This document shows positions 43,971 to 54,189 of a stretch of 64,000 nucleotides of DNA, in pieces (the first letter of the stretch is position 1; each line of letters starts with the position of its first letter). The translations under genes were made by a program, and so were the position numbers. The stretch comes from Lepidostoma basale. Lineage: Eukaryota > Arthropoda > Insecta > Trichoptera > Lepidostomatidae. Location: positions 620,001-684,000 of the forward strand of contig JAHDVF020000527.1 in assembly GCA_022606425.2 (NCBI GenBank). The letters are read 5' to 3'. Below the pieces are notes generated by a model that ran no database searches, had not been told where the DNA came from, and saw only the letters and a program-made list of their open reading frames with translations.

Positions 43971-44528
43971 GTATTAAAAACAACTCAAATTTGAAACATT
44001 TATTTCAAATATTTTATTTAATATACTCGTAGACGTAAATTTCAATAATTATTTTAATATCGAAAATATCAAGTCCTCGTTTTTCGAACAGAGCTTTCAA
44101 TAACATATAAAAACGAACTAAACTCTACCGGGAACAAAACATTTTTCACGTCGGAAAATTTATTTCTCTCATAGAATAATATTTTCCAAACAAGAGAACA
44201 TTTACCGTATGCGGTTTTCTCCCCCAAACATTACAAACAGTTTATGGAAAACTATACGAATAAAGGGAGTTTTCAGTGAAATTTCATTCGTGTCTTTATA
44301 CACTTGTTATTTTGATTATATTTTACAATATTATTTTATATATTATATGCATGTTCACAATGTAAATTTAGCAAAGTTTTTAATTCTGCAAATGTGATAA
44401 CTTTCTTATTTTAAAAACTTGGTAATCTCGACACGAAAATTCTTTCAAGAAATTAGAAGATGTCTTTATAAGTTGATCAAATAGTACATTGATACATAAT
44501 ACAATTTTACAATATTACGCATAACTAC

Positions 44529-44763
44529 ATATCGCACGCTTAATAGAACACTGGCTTAACTCAAAAATCAAGTTTTGCTCTATCTGACATGAGTCGGTGT
44601 TTTAACAAAAACAGTCGAAATCACGTACGAATGGATAGCGTTAACATTGTGAACGATTATCGTACGTACGAATGGATAGCGTTAACACAAGCCTCTGTCT
44701 AATGTTAACTCAATTATGACCTAAACCATAATCGGTCAGTTTACTATTAAGCGTGCGATATAT
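44529..44763. mobile_element. Terminal-inverted-repeat element of about 235 bp
   Basis: Ends ATATCGCACGCTTAATAG and CTATTAAGCGTGCGATAT (18 perfect bases), with weaker pairing beyond. The interior contains a direct duplication of CGTACGAATGGATAGCGTTA (44626 and 44665). No ORF. Likely non-autonomous DNA transposon. Target duplication not clear (TA-rich flanks). Confidence 0.65.
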
Positions 44764-44799
44764 CAAAAATATTTTATCTTTACTAACCGAAATCTGTCT

Positions 44800-44985
44800 T
44801 AATCTCTTGAAATGCCTGTTTTCTAAAAGTTTTATTATATTTTATGAAATCAATGTTTTTCGCCTCGCTAAGGCATTATGAAATACCATTTTATAATGTA
44901 TTAGAAAGACGAAACATTTCTTGTCCATAAAATATAATTAAAATACTAGAAAACAGACGTTTTCATTCGTAAAAACGTATTTATT
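44800..44985. repeat. Inverted repeat with decayed hammerhead-like cores
   Basis: TTTTCTAAAAGTTTTATTATA and its complement form the arms. Left GTTTTTCGCCTCGCTAAGGC, right GTATTAGAAAGACGAAACAT are the remains of the two cores (TTGATAATGC family). Confidence 0.4.
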
Positions 44986-45169
44986 TGTTTAAATTAAATA
45001 TGCTTATTTTCGTTTTAAAAACAACATTAAACTCGCAGAAAAAAGCTTCTTAAACTTGTAAACGTGATGAAACTTTTAACCACCTCTTAGATAAAGGGGC
45101 CTTAAGCTTCGTTATATCGGAATCTACAGTTCGTTCGTTACTGTCGAGCACTATCGTATTCCGCGGCCA

Positions 45170-45345
45170 TGCGGTGGCGTAGATCGCCCGGGCGATAGCT
45201 CGACGCCGTTGGTAACGTCGCAAAACGAATACCAACTAGTCCGTTACACGGCGTAGTCGCTACACGGGCGAGAGTAACGAATCGTAGCGCGCCTCCACAC
45301 TCTCGCTACGGCGCTAGCGGCTACCAGCTACGGGTGAATGGATAC
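45170..45345. other. GC-rich patch, likely part of a DNA element
   Basis: Contains GTAGATCGCCCGGGCGATAG, CACGGCGTAGTCGCTACACG and CTCGCTACGGCGCTAGCGGC. It resembles 4030-4150 and 42590-42640 in word content. No ORF. Confidence 0.35.
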
Positions 45346-45635
45346 TAGACTGGTTCACGAAATTCACTAATACATTTTTCATTGCATAGAAAAGTGACAA
45401 TATGTATAAATTTGATTCCTAATCGATGTTTCAAGGATTCTATGATTTCATTAATTTTAAATTTATATATTTGTCAATTATGGCCTATACATTATGATGG
45501 AATAATTTAAACAGTTGCTCCGTTTACAAATAATAGCTAAAAAATGTTACATAGAAATAGCGTTATTTTTTTAAATTATAAATAAATAATAAAGAGCACT
45601 TTGTACTTCAACCAAGGAATAGTAATTATTTTAAA

Positions 45636-45668
45636 AAACTTGTTTCTCTAGCACCCAAGCTTCATCAG
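45636..45668 (-). repeat. Hammerhead-like core (GCTTGGG family)
   Basis: CTGATGA, A, GCTTG, loop, a weak partner TAGA, GAA, ACAAGT, T. A plus-strand AAAACCGGTTTC-type remnant at 45714 suggests a former second arm. Confidence 0.45.
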
Positions 45669-46004
45669 AGCAATATAATGCCTAAGTTTAGCTCTCACTT
45701 TGCCCTTATAGAGCAAAACCGGTTTCAATTATAATTAATATTCGGTGGTTAAAATACTCGTACAGCATCAAATTTTTATTTTTTGCATTTTGCTAAAATG
45801 TGGTTTCGACTCTTCAATCACTACCATTTTTCTTTACAAAATATTCTATCAACACTTTCTATTTTTCCTGTAAGCTTCATGCTTTAGAATTTTATTCCTG
45901 GATTTATTTATTTATTTCACTATAATTATTTATTTAAGTACAGTTTTATTTAATACTCTTATTTCAATATATCTGAACATTATTTCTAGGTAACTAAGTC
46001 AATC

Positions 46005-46235
46005 GTCACCCCGAATGGGTAGGCAGAAAGAATGGACTGCTACACTTTAACCGATGCGGCACTCTATCCTTCTCTTTTCGCCCACCGCGAGAGACGCGGT
46101 GTGATGGGTTGCGAACCTTATTGTCACCAATTGGCTTCTACCGCGCACACTACGATCGTCCAACGTCTACAAAATAAATCCTAAACAAATAATATGAAAT
46201 AAAATAACAAAATAAAAATCTTATAACAACTAATG
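46005..46235 (-). repeat. LINE-1 tail fused to repeat family S
   Basis: The complement of GTCACCCCGAATGGGTAGGC is the LINE-1 end. It is followed by GATGCGGCACTCTATCCTTC, GAGAGACGCGGTGTGATGGG and ACACTACGATCGTCCAACG as at 40580-40700. The same fusion point occurs twice, so the joined unit was probably mobilised as one. Confidence 0.5.
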
Positions 46236-46270
46236 TCCGTTTTCTATAAGTTTCATTACAATTTATTTTA

Positions 46271-46302
46271 ATGTTTCGCCTTTTTAAGGGATTGTCAAAT
46301 GT
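46271..46302 (-). repeat. Decayed hammerhead-like core (TTGATAATGC family)
   Basis: TTGACAATCC, a weak hairpin, GGCGAAACATT, preceded on the plus strand by TTTCTATAAGTTTCATTACA. Confidence 0.35.
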
Positions 46303-46989
46303 CATTATGCCATAATATATAAAATATATAACACATTATATTTAAATTTAGTTATATTAAAAATAAAAGTATAATTTTTGCAAACGTTATTTTTTATATA
46401 TGTTTGCATTATTTCGATTTATAAAATAATTTTTATTTCACAGATATTCCAATGGCGTTTCTAAAACAATGATGTCATATTCGAAGCGAAAATAATTGAC
46501 TTTAAGTCACGGTGTATAAACTTACAGAAAGCTTGAAGGGATTTTCAGGATTGAAGTAAACTTGCATGTTACGTTAAATTTTGTAATTATAACAATGTTA
46601 CGTTAATTTATTGCTGTTAAAACCAAAATGTTTATTTACATGCCTTACGTATCTAAAAAAAAATTCCACGTCCACGGTGTATGTAAAGCATCAGGATTCT
46701 AAACCAAGAATCTCACTTGTGATGTAGATCACATCCTCCTCACTGAGTCGGTCCCGATGTGTTTCAGAGCACGAACTTTTTTATTTTCACCATCAAATAA
46801 AACAATATGGCGACGAGCGATAGGATCTGTGTGGGGTGAAAAGAAAATGTCGAGACATTGTGGCGGGAATAATAACAAGATAGCGTCTAGGGTTGGGAAG
46901 TACCGAGCTCACTAATCGATTATTTCGAGTATTCTTCTTCTTCTACTTGCTTTATTTAGGACTGTATCCCGTTATTTATTCATGTTATT

Positions 46990-47445
46990 GAACATGAAAG
47001 TAAGGTTGTATTACTCTATGGCTCGGAGACTTGGACCCTGAAAGTGCACACTATGAGCCGGTTGGAAGCATTCGAGATGTGGTTGCACAGGAGAATGCTT
47101 CGCATACCGTGGACAGATTTCGTCAGAAATTTTGAGGTTTTGAGGAGATTGAAATTGTTGTAGACAACTGCTAAAGGACGTTAAGGTTCGAAGATTTCAT
47201 ATCTGGGTCACATTCTGAGATAAATACAGTTGCTCCAACTAATACTGATGGGAAAAATTGAGGGGCAGCGTGGTCCTGGTACAAGGCAAACGTCTTGGCT
47301 GTGCAACATAAGAGACTGGACCGTGATGAGACATGTGAGGGAGCTGTTCCGGGTTGCGCAAGATAGAGAAGCCTTCGCCGGAGTGATTACCAACGTCGCC
47401 AACGATTACCAACGGGACCTGATACGGCACGCGAAGTAGAAGATC
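46990..47445 (+). mobile_element. LINE C-terminal fragment with LEAFEMW motif (RTE-like)
   Basis: Encodes LYGSETWTLKVHTMSRLEAF, EMWLHRRMLRIPWTDFVRN and, after a frameshift, LGHILR, QLLLMGKIEGQRGPGTRQTS and AGVITNVAND. The LYG.ETW...LEAFEMW...R.L.I.W block is an RTE/BovB-type end. It differs from LINE-2, so it is a separate family. Confidence 0.7.
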
Positions 47446-47765
47446 ATGTTATTTCTCGGAGCCTGTTCCTGGGATGTAGATGTCCAACTGTCTCGCCATC
47501 TTTTGGGTGGTCTTCATGGAGGTCGATTTCCTGTTGGTACTTTATTTGCGGCTATATTATCACTCTTTCAGAACATGCTCTTTCCACATGATCTCTCCAG
47601 TAGCGTCTTCTCAGTCTTCCCCATCGCACGACATCTTCAACATTTCAGATCTTTTTTATTTCAAAATGTCTTACTCTGTCTTGGAGTGTCGTTCCCATAA
47701 CGGATCGGAGAGTCTTCATTTCTGTGGTTCTTAGGAGACTTTTTGTTCTAATGGTGTCAGCTTAT
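47445..47765 (-). mobile_element. LINE-4 fragment
   Basis: The complement encodes TTEMKTLRSVMGTTLQDRVR, EDVVRWGRLRRRYWRDHVER and (broken frame) RPPKRW.DSWTS, equivalent to the copy at 52810-53340. It abuts the 46990 element in opposite orientation. Confidence 0.7.
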
Positions 47766-48264
47766 ATGAGTTTATATTTTATATAATACGCATCTTTATT
47801 ATATTTTTTACCAATATATTTCGGTACTAATTGCTGTTCATACATCAAATAATTTTAATATGAAATTGAATGACTGACAGCAAAGTTAATTTAAACAAAG
47901 TACAGTAAAATAATATCACATTTTTCTGTAAAATATCTTATGAATATAATCCTAGAAGTGTTTAGTTCGTTGAAAACGCTTTGTATAATATAAATCAAGA
48001 ATACATTACTATCCAACATTCTGAACGAAAGAGACTTTACGTCTGGTGGCGTCGAGTTTTTCTTATTTGTTTTCTTTTGAAAAATATTTTTTCCAATGAT
48101 TTAAATGATAAAAGCTTTGTGTGTACATCAAATGAACGATAACACAATCAAAACAACGTATAGAACGCTAAGGCATTTACACTGTGAAAACCATAGTAAT
48201 ATACTTAGAAAATTGAAAATAAATTTGTTTAATCCACAATATATTTAAAAAATATTTAAAAACT

Positions 48265-48403
48265 CGACATGTTTCGGAGGATACCTCCATCTTCGGGTGT
48301 AAAAATAAAATAAAAAATTGAAAATAACTTTGTAAATCCACAAATAATTTTAAAAAATATTAAAAAAAAAACTAAACATGTTTCGGAGGATACTCCCTTT
48401 CAG
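48265..48403 (-). repeat. Two tandem hammerhead-like cores (GGAGG family)
   Basis: Core 1 at 48265-48296: CCGAAGA, T, GGAGG, TAT, CCTCC, GAA, ACATGT, C. Core 2 at 48375-48403: CTGAAA, GGGAG, TAT, CCTCC, GAA, ACATGT, T with two bases lost. The two units are direct repeats of about 108 bases (AATAAAAAATTGAAAATAA shared). Unlike most others here they are head-to-tail, the arrangement expected if rolling or tandem templates are involved. Confidence 0.55.
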
Positions 48404-48977
48404 GTGTAAAAATAGAATAAAAACTAAACAAAGAAAGACAAATATAAAAAACGAATTTAAAATTCGATACAATAATTTAAATTTAAAAATTAACCTGGGC
48501 TATTTGTTACAAGTACTAATAATTATTTTTTATCAGTAAGAACTAAAAACATTTGTCAAATTTTATAAATAATTTTGATATATGCAGCAAATAAACTAAA
48601 ATATTTTCTATTTCCTGTACACAAAAGCCGTTGAAGATTTCAGTTATTCCAAGCGAGTCCCGGACCTAAGAACGAACATATCTTATTCCAATAGAGTTTT
48701 CAGAGCCTAGAAGAGCTAGTACCTCACATATTTGCTTAGAAGCCTTTGCGCGTGACCTCTTGCCCTGGCTGAGGTCTTGGAGTAGAGAAAAATAAAAATT
48801 TACGGCCGTGTAGCTTTTGTCAAGTATTCCGCATGCATTTGGAATTATTGGCAACAAAGTGATATGTATATGACAAAATAATTTAAATTATAAATGCTTT
48901 TAAATAATTTGCTTAATATTATACAACTTGATATGCAAACAATAACTAATAAGTAGTTTAAACTACTTTCTTCATAA

Positions 48978-49200
48978 TTAATACGAATGAAAACATCAGT
49001 TTTCTAGAAGTTTTATTATATTTTATGGGAATGAAATGTTTCGCCCTTCTAAGGCATTATCAAATTCCATTTTTATATTGTCTTAGAAGGGCGAAATATG
49101 TCATTCCCATAAAATATAATAAAACTTCTAGAAAACTCACGTGTTCATTCGAATTAATTATTTAATGTGGAGTTTCACATCAATGTTCAAGAAACAATAA
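48978..49200. repeat. Inverted repeat with two hammerhead-like cores (TTGATAATGC family)
   Basis: Arms: CAGTTTTCTAGAAGTTTTAT and ATAAAACTTCTAGAAAACT. Minus core 49035-49065 reads TTGATAAT, GCC, loop TTAGAA, GGGC, GAA, ACATTT; plus core ends GCGAAATATGTC. The right flank has GAGTTTCACATCAATGTTC as in other copies. Confidence 0.5.
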
Positions 49201-49329
49201 ATACTTTCTTCATATTACTCTCTTTTTGTTAATAATTTTTTTGTTATTACATTACTAGACAACGCCTGGAGAAAACTCTCAAATTTATATTTTTTTTAAC
49301 TTACATTACATTAATAAAGATTTTCTGCT

Positions 49330-49685
49330 TAACGCTTACATCTTGTCTCAATAGATGGCGCTAGTGTAGGTTGAACTAAAATATGTGAAATGTTTCTCAA
49401 CATGGTAGCATATGATATTATATATACAACTTACAAAAATAATTGTAAGAAGTGGTGTTCGTAAGAACGTCGGAATGGGGAATTTTGTTAACATAAAGCA
49501 ATCGCTTAACCCAACCAATGACAGGTCATAAGTCCTGTAAACCACCATATTCTGTTCCCAGAAAACAATTTACATCTTCGTCTCTATTGAGATACAATTA
49601 ATTCTTAATGATTAACCCGCGATGGGTAATGTTCGTGTCCAGTATTTGTCTACAAGTATTTGTATACATTCAAAATGTTATTTTG
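49330..49685 (-). repeat. Family R repeat (longest copy), 20 bases from a Pax6 exon
   Basis: The complement gives the full order: TGTATACAAATACTTGTAG, TCTCAATAGAGACGAAGATG, GTTGGGTTAAGCGATTGC, CATGTTGAGAAACATTTCAC, ACACTAGCGCCATCTATTG. It ends about 20 bases before the paired-domain exon's donor side, so it sits at the very 5' end of the giant intron. Confidence 0.6.
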
Positions 49686-49704
49686 ATAAAGGTTAAAATC
49701 TTAC

Positions 49705-49957
49705 CTCTCTTATGCACTTCTTCTCTCGGGTGGTTGGCGCCGATGGCTGGGGCGGGGGGTGGCGGCGCCGGGGGTAGCTGCAGGTGTGCGGAGGGCGGCG
49801 CGGCGCCATACCATGCCCAGCCGCCCACGCCCACGCCCTGACCGGCGGCGTTGAACATCCTCAGCTTGTCGTACACGCTGTCTCCCGTGGACGTAGGGCC
49901 TGACTGCTGCTCCTTCTGAGAGGCGAGGTTTCGGAGCACGCGGTTGATTGACGATAC
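49705..49957 (-). CDS. toy: Pax6-family exon: end of paired domain plus Pro/Ala-rich linker
   Basis: Internal coding exon of an eye-selector transcription factor of the Pax6 class (nuclear, DNA-binding). On the minus strand an AG acceptor (complement of 49958-49959) is followed by codons for VSSINRVLRNLASQKEQQ, the last helix of the paired domain and its exit. Next come VYDKLRMFNAAG and GGWAWYG, the Pax6 linker signatures, then a Pro/Ala-rich stretch ending EEVHKR. A GT donor follows (complement of 49703-49704). The length of 253 bases gives entry in phase 0 and exit in phase 1. The V-S-S-I start matches a conserved vertebrate Pax6 intron position after NIPS. The exon is much richer in GC than its surroundings. 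Earlier paired-domain exons are not visible up to 64000. The family is certain; toy rather than eyeless is decided mainly by the next exon. Confidence 0.93.
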
Positions 49958-50004
49958 CTGAGAAAAGTACAAAATAAATTATACACTCTAATATGTAACT
50001 TATT

Positions 50005-50680
50005 ACTCGACCCTTATGCATGGAAGTGAAGCATGGAACTGGCAAAAGAAGGATAAAAGTAGAATAAATGCAGTAGAAATGAGATCTCTAAAACGAATGT
50101 GTTGCAAATCTGTATATCGTCGGTTCAAAGGTAAAACTCATTAAGTGACATTTTGGTCAAAAATTAGATATTTCATTTTCCGTATCAGATTTGTGAATTC
50201 TACGTCAGGAAATAATCACTAAGTGTATTTATTAAAGAATAAGTGTTATTCTTTAATAAATACACTTGGTGATTACTTTCTGACTTAGAATTCACAAGTC
50301 TCATACAGAAAATGCAAAAATTTTGACCAAAATATCACTTAATGAATTTTACCTTTGAACCGACGATATGATAGAGTGACAAATGCAAGTACAAGAAATG
50401 AATGTGGTGCGAATGAAAGTGTTATGAACAAAATAAGGAAAGGGTCATTAAGATGGTTTGGACACATGGAAAGAATGAGTGAAGACAGAATGGTAAAAAA
50501 GGTATATGTAAACGGCGTGAACGGAGCTAGAAAAATAGGAAGGCCGAGGAAAACGTGGCACGATCAAATCAATCAAATATTGAATGTCGGTCACGTGAGG
50601 AGTTGGAGAAATCGACGTGTGGCGTTCAATTCTTTCTGCCTACCCCTCCGGAGAGACGGCGTGATGGTTAGTTAGTTAGT
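50005..50680 (+). mobile_element. LINE-1 copy split by a MITE
   Basis: 50005-50117 encodes RPLCMEVKHGTGKRRIKV (broken frame), then EMRSLKRMCCKSVY. 50366-50680 continues with YDRVTNASTRNECGANESVM, IRKGSLRWFGHMERMSEDR, GRPRKTWHDQINQILNVGHV, with RACMTRCMNVEE deleted before VAFNSFCLPLR. Tail GTTAGTTAGTTAG. It is close to the paired-domain exon acceptor side, on the opposite strand to the gene. Confidence 0.8.
50118..50365. mobile_element. 248-bp MITE inserted in LINE-1
   Basis: A nearly full-length inverted repeat. Both ends begin CGTCGGTTCAAAGGTAAAA and remain complementary to the centre (TATTTATTAAAGAATAA, short loop). ATAT lies on each side (50114-50117 and 50366-50369). Removing the element and one ATAT restores a sequence matching the intact LINE-1 at 36450-36490. 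Non-autonomous DNA transposon with 4-base or TA-type target duplication. Confidence 0.85.
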
Positions 50681-50789
50681 TTTTTTTACTCAAATGATTT
50701 TACTGAAATCTCTTGATGGATGTCTATTTTAAATAATAATGAAATAAAACAATTTTATTTTACAACTTCCACTTGTGTCTTTATTTCAC

Positions 50790-50829
50790 CAGAATGTCGA
50801 TGCCTGTGAGCTTGGCGAAAGCGGTCGTT
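50790..50829 (+). repeat. Hammerhead-like core (ACCGGT family, decayed)
   Basis: ATGTCGA, T, GCCTG, loop, a weak CTTGGC partner, GAA, AGCGGT, C, flanked by AACTTCCACTTGTGTC and GACCAAAGTGGAAG, the outer arms of the 41089 type. Confidence 0.4.
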
Positions 50830-50889
50830 GTCGAAATAAAGACCAAAGTGGAAGCAGTTATAAAAAACAAAGTTTTTTAATAAATTAAT

Positions 50890-51165
50890 ATGAATGAAAA
50901 CGTGTGTCTTCTTGAAGTTTTATTATATTTTAGATGGAATGACATGTTTCGCTCTTCTGAGACATTATCAAATGTGGCAAGAATCAAATGCGCGATCGTT
51001 TATATATATGAGTTAATGTAACAGAAAAAAGGCAATTGAAATAGTTTACAATAGTTACGAGGTGAAAGTTGTATTCCATCTAAAATATAATAAAACTCCT
51101 AGAATACAGACGTTTTCATTCAAATTAATTATTAAATATGGAGTTTTACATCATTTTTCTTCTAT
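50890..51165. repeat. Inverted repeat, TTGATAATGC family
   Basis: Left arm from ATGAATGAAAACGTGTGTC with minus core at 50941-50973 (TTTGATAAT, GTCTC, loop, GAGC, GAA, ACATGT, C). Right arm AAACTCCTAGAATACAGACG to about 51140 without a core. Confidence 0.5.
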
Positions 51166-51169
51166 ATAC

Positions 51170-51440
51170 ATATACGCCATACTTTGTTTTGTTATGATGG
51201 TTTATTTCCCTTTTTGTTTTTTATATACTTTGTATATACAACACTTATATTAAAAAATAAAATTACATAGACATGTTTCGGACAAACAGTCCTTCTTCAA
51301 AATCTTTATAACATCTGTCAGATCATGTTAACAATTTTGTAATATTTTTTAAAATGTATCTTTATTATATGTATCACTGAAGAAGGACTGTTTGTCCGAA
51401 ACATGTCTATGTAATTTTATTTTTTAATATAAGTGTTGTA
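51170..51440. repeat. Inverted repeat with two well-preserved hammerhead-like cores (GGAC family)
   Basis: Minus core 51270-51300 and plus core 51377-51407. Plus: CTGAAGA, A, GGAC, loop TGTTT, GTCC, GAA, ACATGT, C. The arms share TTACATAGACATGTTTCGG and its complement. The right arm is interrupted at 51440 and resumes at 51864 (GTTGTATATACAAAGCATAT). Confidence 0.65.
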
Positions 51441-51863
51441 ATTGTTTAAATTTATTTTTTAATATAAGGGGTTCAAAAGGGTAGTAGGGCTACGATGAGG
51501 TATGTTTTGCTGGAAAATATGCCTCTACAAAATGTCGTAAGGCGCCATGTTGCATTTACAACAGCAACACTACTATCAAGTCCAACTCTCTAGCGTCCAC
51601 GAGAGGTCTTTTTAAAGACCCCGCGAACCCCGGGCAATGTGACACATATTACTTAGTGCCACAGCAGATAGAGAGAGGACGAATGGCGAACTTCCAGTGC
51701 CATAAAACTGGATACACTCAGCTAAGGGAAGGTAACTCCGATAGAAAATCCTCCAGAGAAGGCAAGGGGATACCACTCTGGATATTTTTCCCCAGGTCAT
51801 CACCATGAGGCCTACTCAAGGGAGTCAACGTTAGGGAGACCTGACAAGACACAGAAAGAAGAA
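51441..51863 (+). mobile_element. Insertion (probable LINE 3' UTR) in a hammerhead-like element
   Basis: 423 bases flanked by GTTGTA on both sides (51435-51440, 51864-51869), interrupting the right arm of the 51170 inverted repeat. Interior is GC-richer (GACCCCGCGAACCCCGGGC, GTGCCACAGCAGATAGAGAG) and ends GAAAGAAGAA, like a LINE with a simple-repeat tail. Its family is unknown to me. Confidence 0.55.
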
Positions 51864-52059
51864 GTTGTATATACAAAGCATATAAAAAAGAAAAAGATAA
51901 ATTTTACATCATTGTTCAAGAAACAATGAATAGTTTTATCAAATTATTATTAAGAAGTCGTTTAAGAAAGGATTATTTTTATCAAGTAAAGGGTAGACAA
52001 CTTGATAAATTTGATTCTAAATATGTGTAACATCGTGTAAAATTAGTAGAACTATTTAT

Positions 52060-52310
52060 TTTTCGTCTGCCATGACTACATTAAAATTCCCGTGAACTAT
52101 GAATATCTCCCAGCGGGCGGCTCTCGGAATTGGAATACAGCGGCCCAGCGCGGTAATAGGCTTTTCTCGTTAATCCGAATGTTTCACTAATGGAGGATTA
52201 TCCCCTCCGGGAACACTATTGTAAAAACGGGGAATTATTTATACACCGCCGTAACAATACTGCGCGCGGTTGTGTTTACTAAGGAACTCTACTTGCTACA
52301 GTGAAACATT
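52060..52310. other. Single-copy island upstream of the paired-domain exon
   Basis: Contains CTCCCAGCGGGCGGCTCTCG, TCTCGTTAATCCGAATG and GGAGGATTATCCCCTCC, with TAATCC and GGATTA words of the Otx/orthodenticle type. No ORF or repeat match. Located about 2.2 kb upstream, in transcription sense, of the exon at 49705. A TCA repeat follows at 52333-52350. Confidence 0.35.
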
Positions 52311-52479
52311 TATTGTCTTAAACATAAAGATATCATCATCATCATCATCAGTCTATATCCATTCACTCCTCCATCTGTTTCCATGTCTGTCGATCGATAT
52401 AATGTAGATATAAAATAGCAAAAAACTTTGTATTTAGCCACGGTATGATTATTATAATTGATCACAACTATTTTCTTCT

Positions 52480-52807
<328 letters not shown>

Positions 52808-52809
52808 TG

Positions 52810-53340
52810 CTATATCTTCTTCTTCTTCTTTTGATAGATCTGACGTTCTGTGACACAGAAATCATATCTCGTCGGATGATGAGATCCAGCTGTCCCTCCA
52901 TCTCTTAGGCGGTCTTCCAGGTGGGCGGTGTCCGGAAGGGATTTCATAGGCGGCTGTATATGCGAGTCTGTCACCATCCATTCGGGCTACATGGTCCCTC
53001 CAGTATCTTCTTCTGGATCTACTCCACTGAACGATATCCTCTATTTCGCAGGTTTTCCTTATGTCTGCGTTGCGGACACGGTCTCGGAGGGTTTTTCCAG
53101 TAATTGATCTTAGGACCTTCATCTCCGATGTTCTAAGTAGTCCCTTGGTTCGCACAGTGCCAGCCCGCGTCTCTACAGCGTACGTCATGATGGGTCGCAC
53201 GCATGTTTTGTATATTCTGATCTTGCTGTCGATACGCATGTGCTTGTTTTTCCAGACCAGATTCTTCAGGCATCCTGACACGGCAGAGGCTTTACTGACT
53301 TGTTCACGTACTTCGGTATTCTATTATATATAATTCTTTA
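52810..53340 (-). mobile_element. LINE-4 C-terminal fragment (best copy)
   Basis: The minus strand encodes KIRIYKTCVRPIMTYAVETR, LLRTSEMKVLRSITGKTLRD, DIRKTCEIEDIVQWSR and RRYWRDHVARMDGDRLAYTA, then [16 protein letters not shown]. This is a 139-codon open frame, then TGTCACAGAACGTCAGATC and a GAA repeat at 52815-52835. RTE-like. Relatives at 12695, 37678, 38930 and 47445. Confidence 0.8.
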
Positions 53341-53397
53341 GTGTTAGGTAGTTCGAAAATTATCCTTTTTTGTAAATACAAAGTGTTTTATTATTTT

Positions 53398-53512
53398 ACG
53401 TATGAATGTGGAAGAGGCTAGAGAGGTAAGTCAGGATAGAGTAGTGTGGCGATTCATTCTCTCTGCCTACCCCTGCAGAGAAAAGGCGTGATGGTTTGTT
53501 GTTGTTGTTGTT
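53398..53512 (+). mobile_element. LINE-1 3' fragment
   Basis: Encodes RMNVEEAREVSQDRVVWRFI and LSAYPCREKA, ending GTGATGGTTTG then TTGTTGTTGTTG, a TTG variant of the tail. Confidence 0.65.
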
Positions 53513-53749
53513 TTATTATTTTATGTCTGTAAGTTTAATAAGAAATGAAATATTATTCGATATGTGACCGGTCGCTCTCGAAATGAAGTCAAAAGTGGAA
53601 GTAGTTTTTTAAAATTATTTTCTAAATATATATTTAAGAGTCATATAGAGTGTAGTGTAAATGTACATTTGTAGCTTTTATTATATATTAAAACTACAAT
53701 GGTCTATTCAAGAACCATTTCAACGGACTATAAAATTTGTAATGATGAA

Positions 53750-54060
53750 TTCACCCGAACTCCTGAAATCATGGCTAAATGAGAACTGAGCGAAACACGA
53801 AATAGAGTTTCCATTGCGCTATGCACCCCTAACCGCATTTCATCCCTTTTTGGGAAAATACCCGCCGATTTCCCCGGAAGGGGTGGCGGCGGGAGGGTGG
53901 GGGCGCGTGCGCGACAGCTTCCGGTCGCCATGGCAACCCCGACGTATCCGCCGAAGCCTTCGCAATATCCGGTATTCCTCGCCGCCTAAAATGGCGGCGA
54001 TGCGTTGACCTCTGGAGGCGTTCACTCGGAAGGATGATCCGCGCTTGTTACATTATTATC
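53750..54060. other. Single-copy GC-rich island upstream of the paired-domain exon
   Basis: Contains GATTTCCCCGGAAGGGGTGG, GGGAGGGTGGGGGCGCGTGC, GGTCGCCATGGCAACCCCG (RFX/X-box-like GTTGCCATGG) and GCCTAAAATGGCGGCGATG. Promoter-like composition, but no exon with a splice donor or Pax6 coding sequence was found. It is a candidate alternative promoter or enhancer. Confidence 0.35.
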
Positions 54061-54189
54061 ACTAATCGATTTGTGTTTACACATTCTACGAAACAATTGT
54101 TCTTATTTTACCTCTCTTACAGCTTAATTATTATCAGTATTTTAAAACGTTAAATGTTTAAATTAAGAACACAGTTATTACGTAGAACA

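Larger units (their letters stand above)
22785..49704 (-). other. Giant repeat-filled intron of the Pax6-like gene
   Basis: 26.9 kb between the paired-domain and homeodomain exons. Contents from right to left include LINE fragments of at least five families, hammerhead-like inverted repeats, one SINE-A copy at 42936, one SINE-B copy at 31800, a terminal-inverted-repeat element at 44529, and islands near 38420-38830, 34720-35000, 32690-32890, 29340-29860 and 27000-27560. No additional exon with conserved Pax6 sequence was seen on the minus strand, and the phases at both ends are already compatible. Intervals without any recognisable element, such as 35000-35900, 36640-37390, 42455-42900 and 46310-46980, are AT-rich and featureless to me. 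Confidence 0.8.

Noticed and set aside
53814..54025. Possible 5' exon of the Pax6 gene in the GC-rich island
   Set aside because: Minus-strand reading frames there show no paired-domain residues and no good donor in frame.
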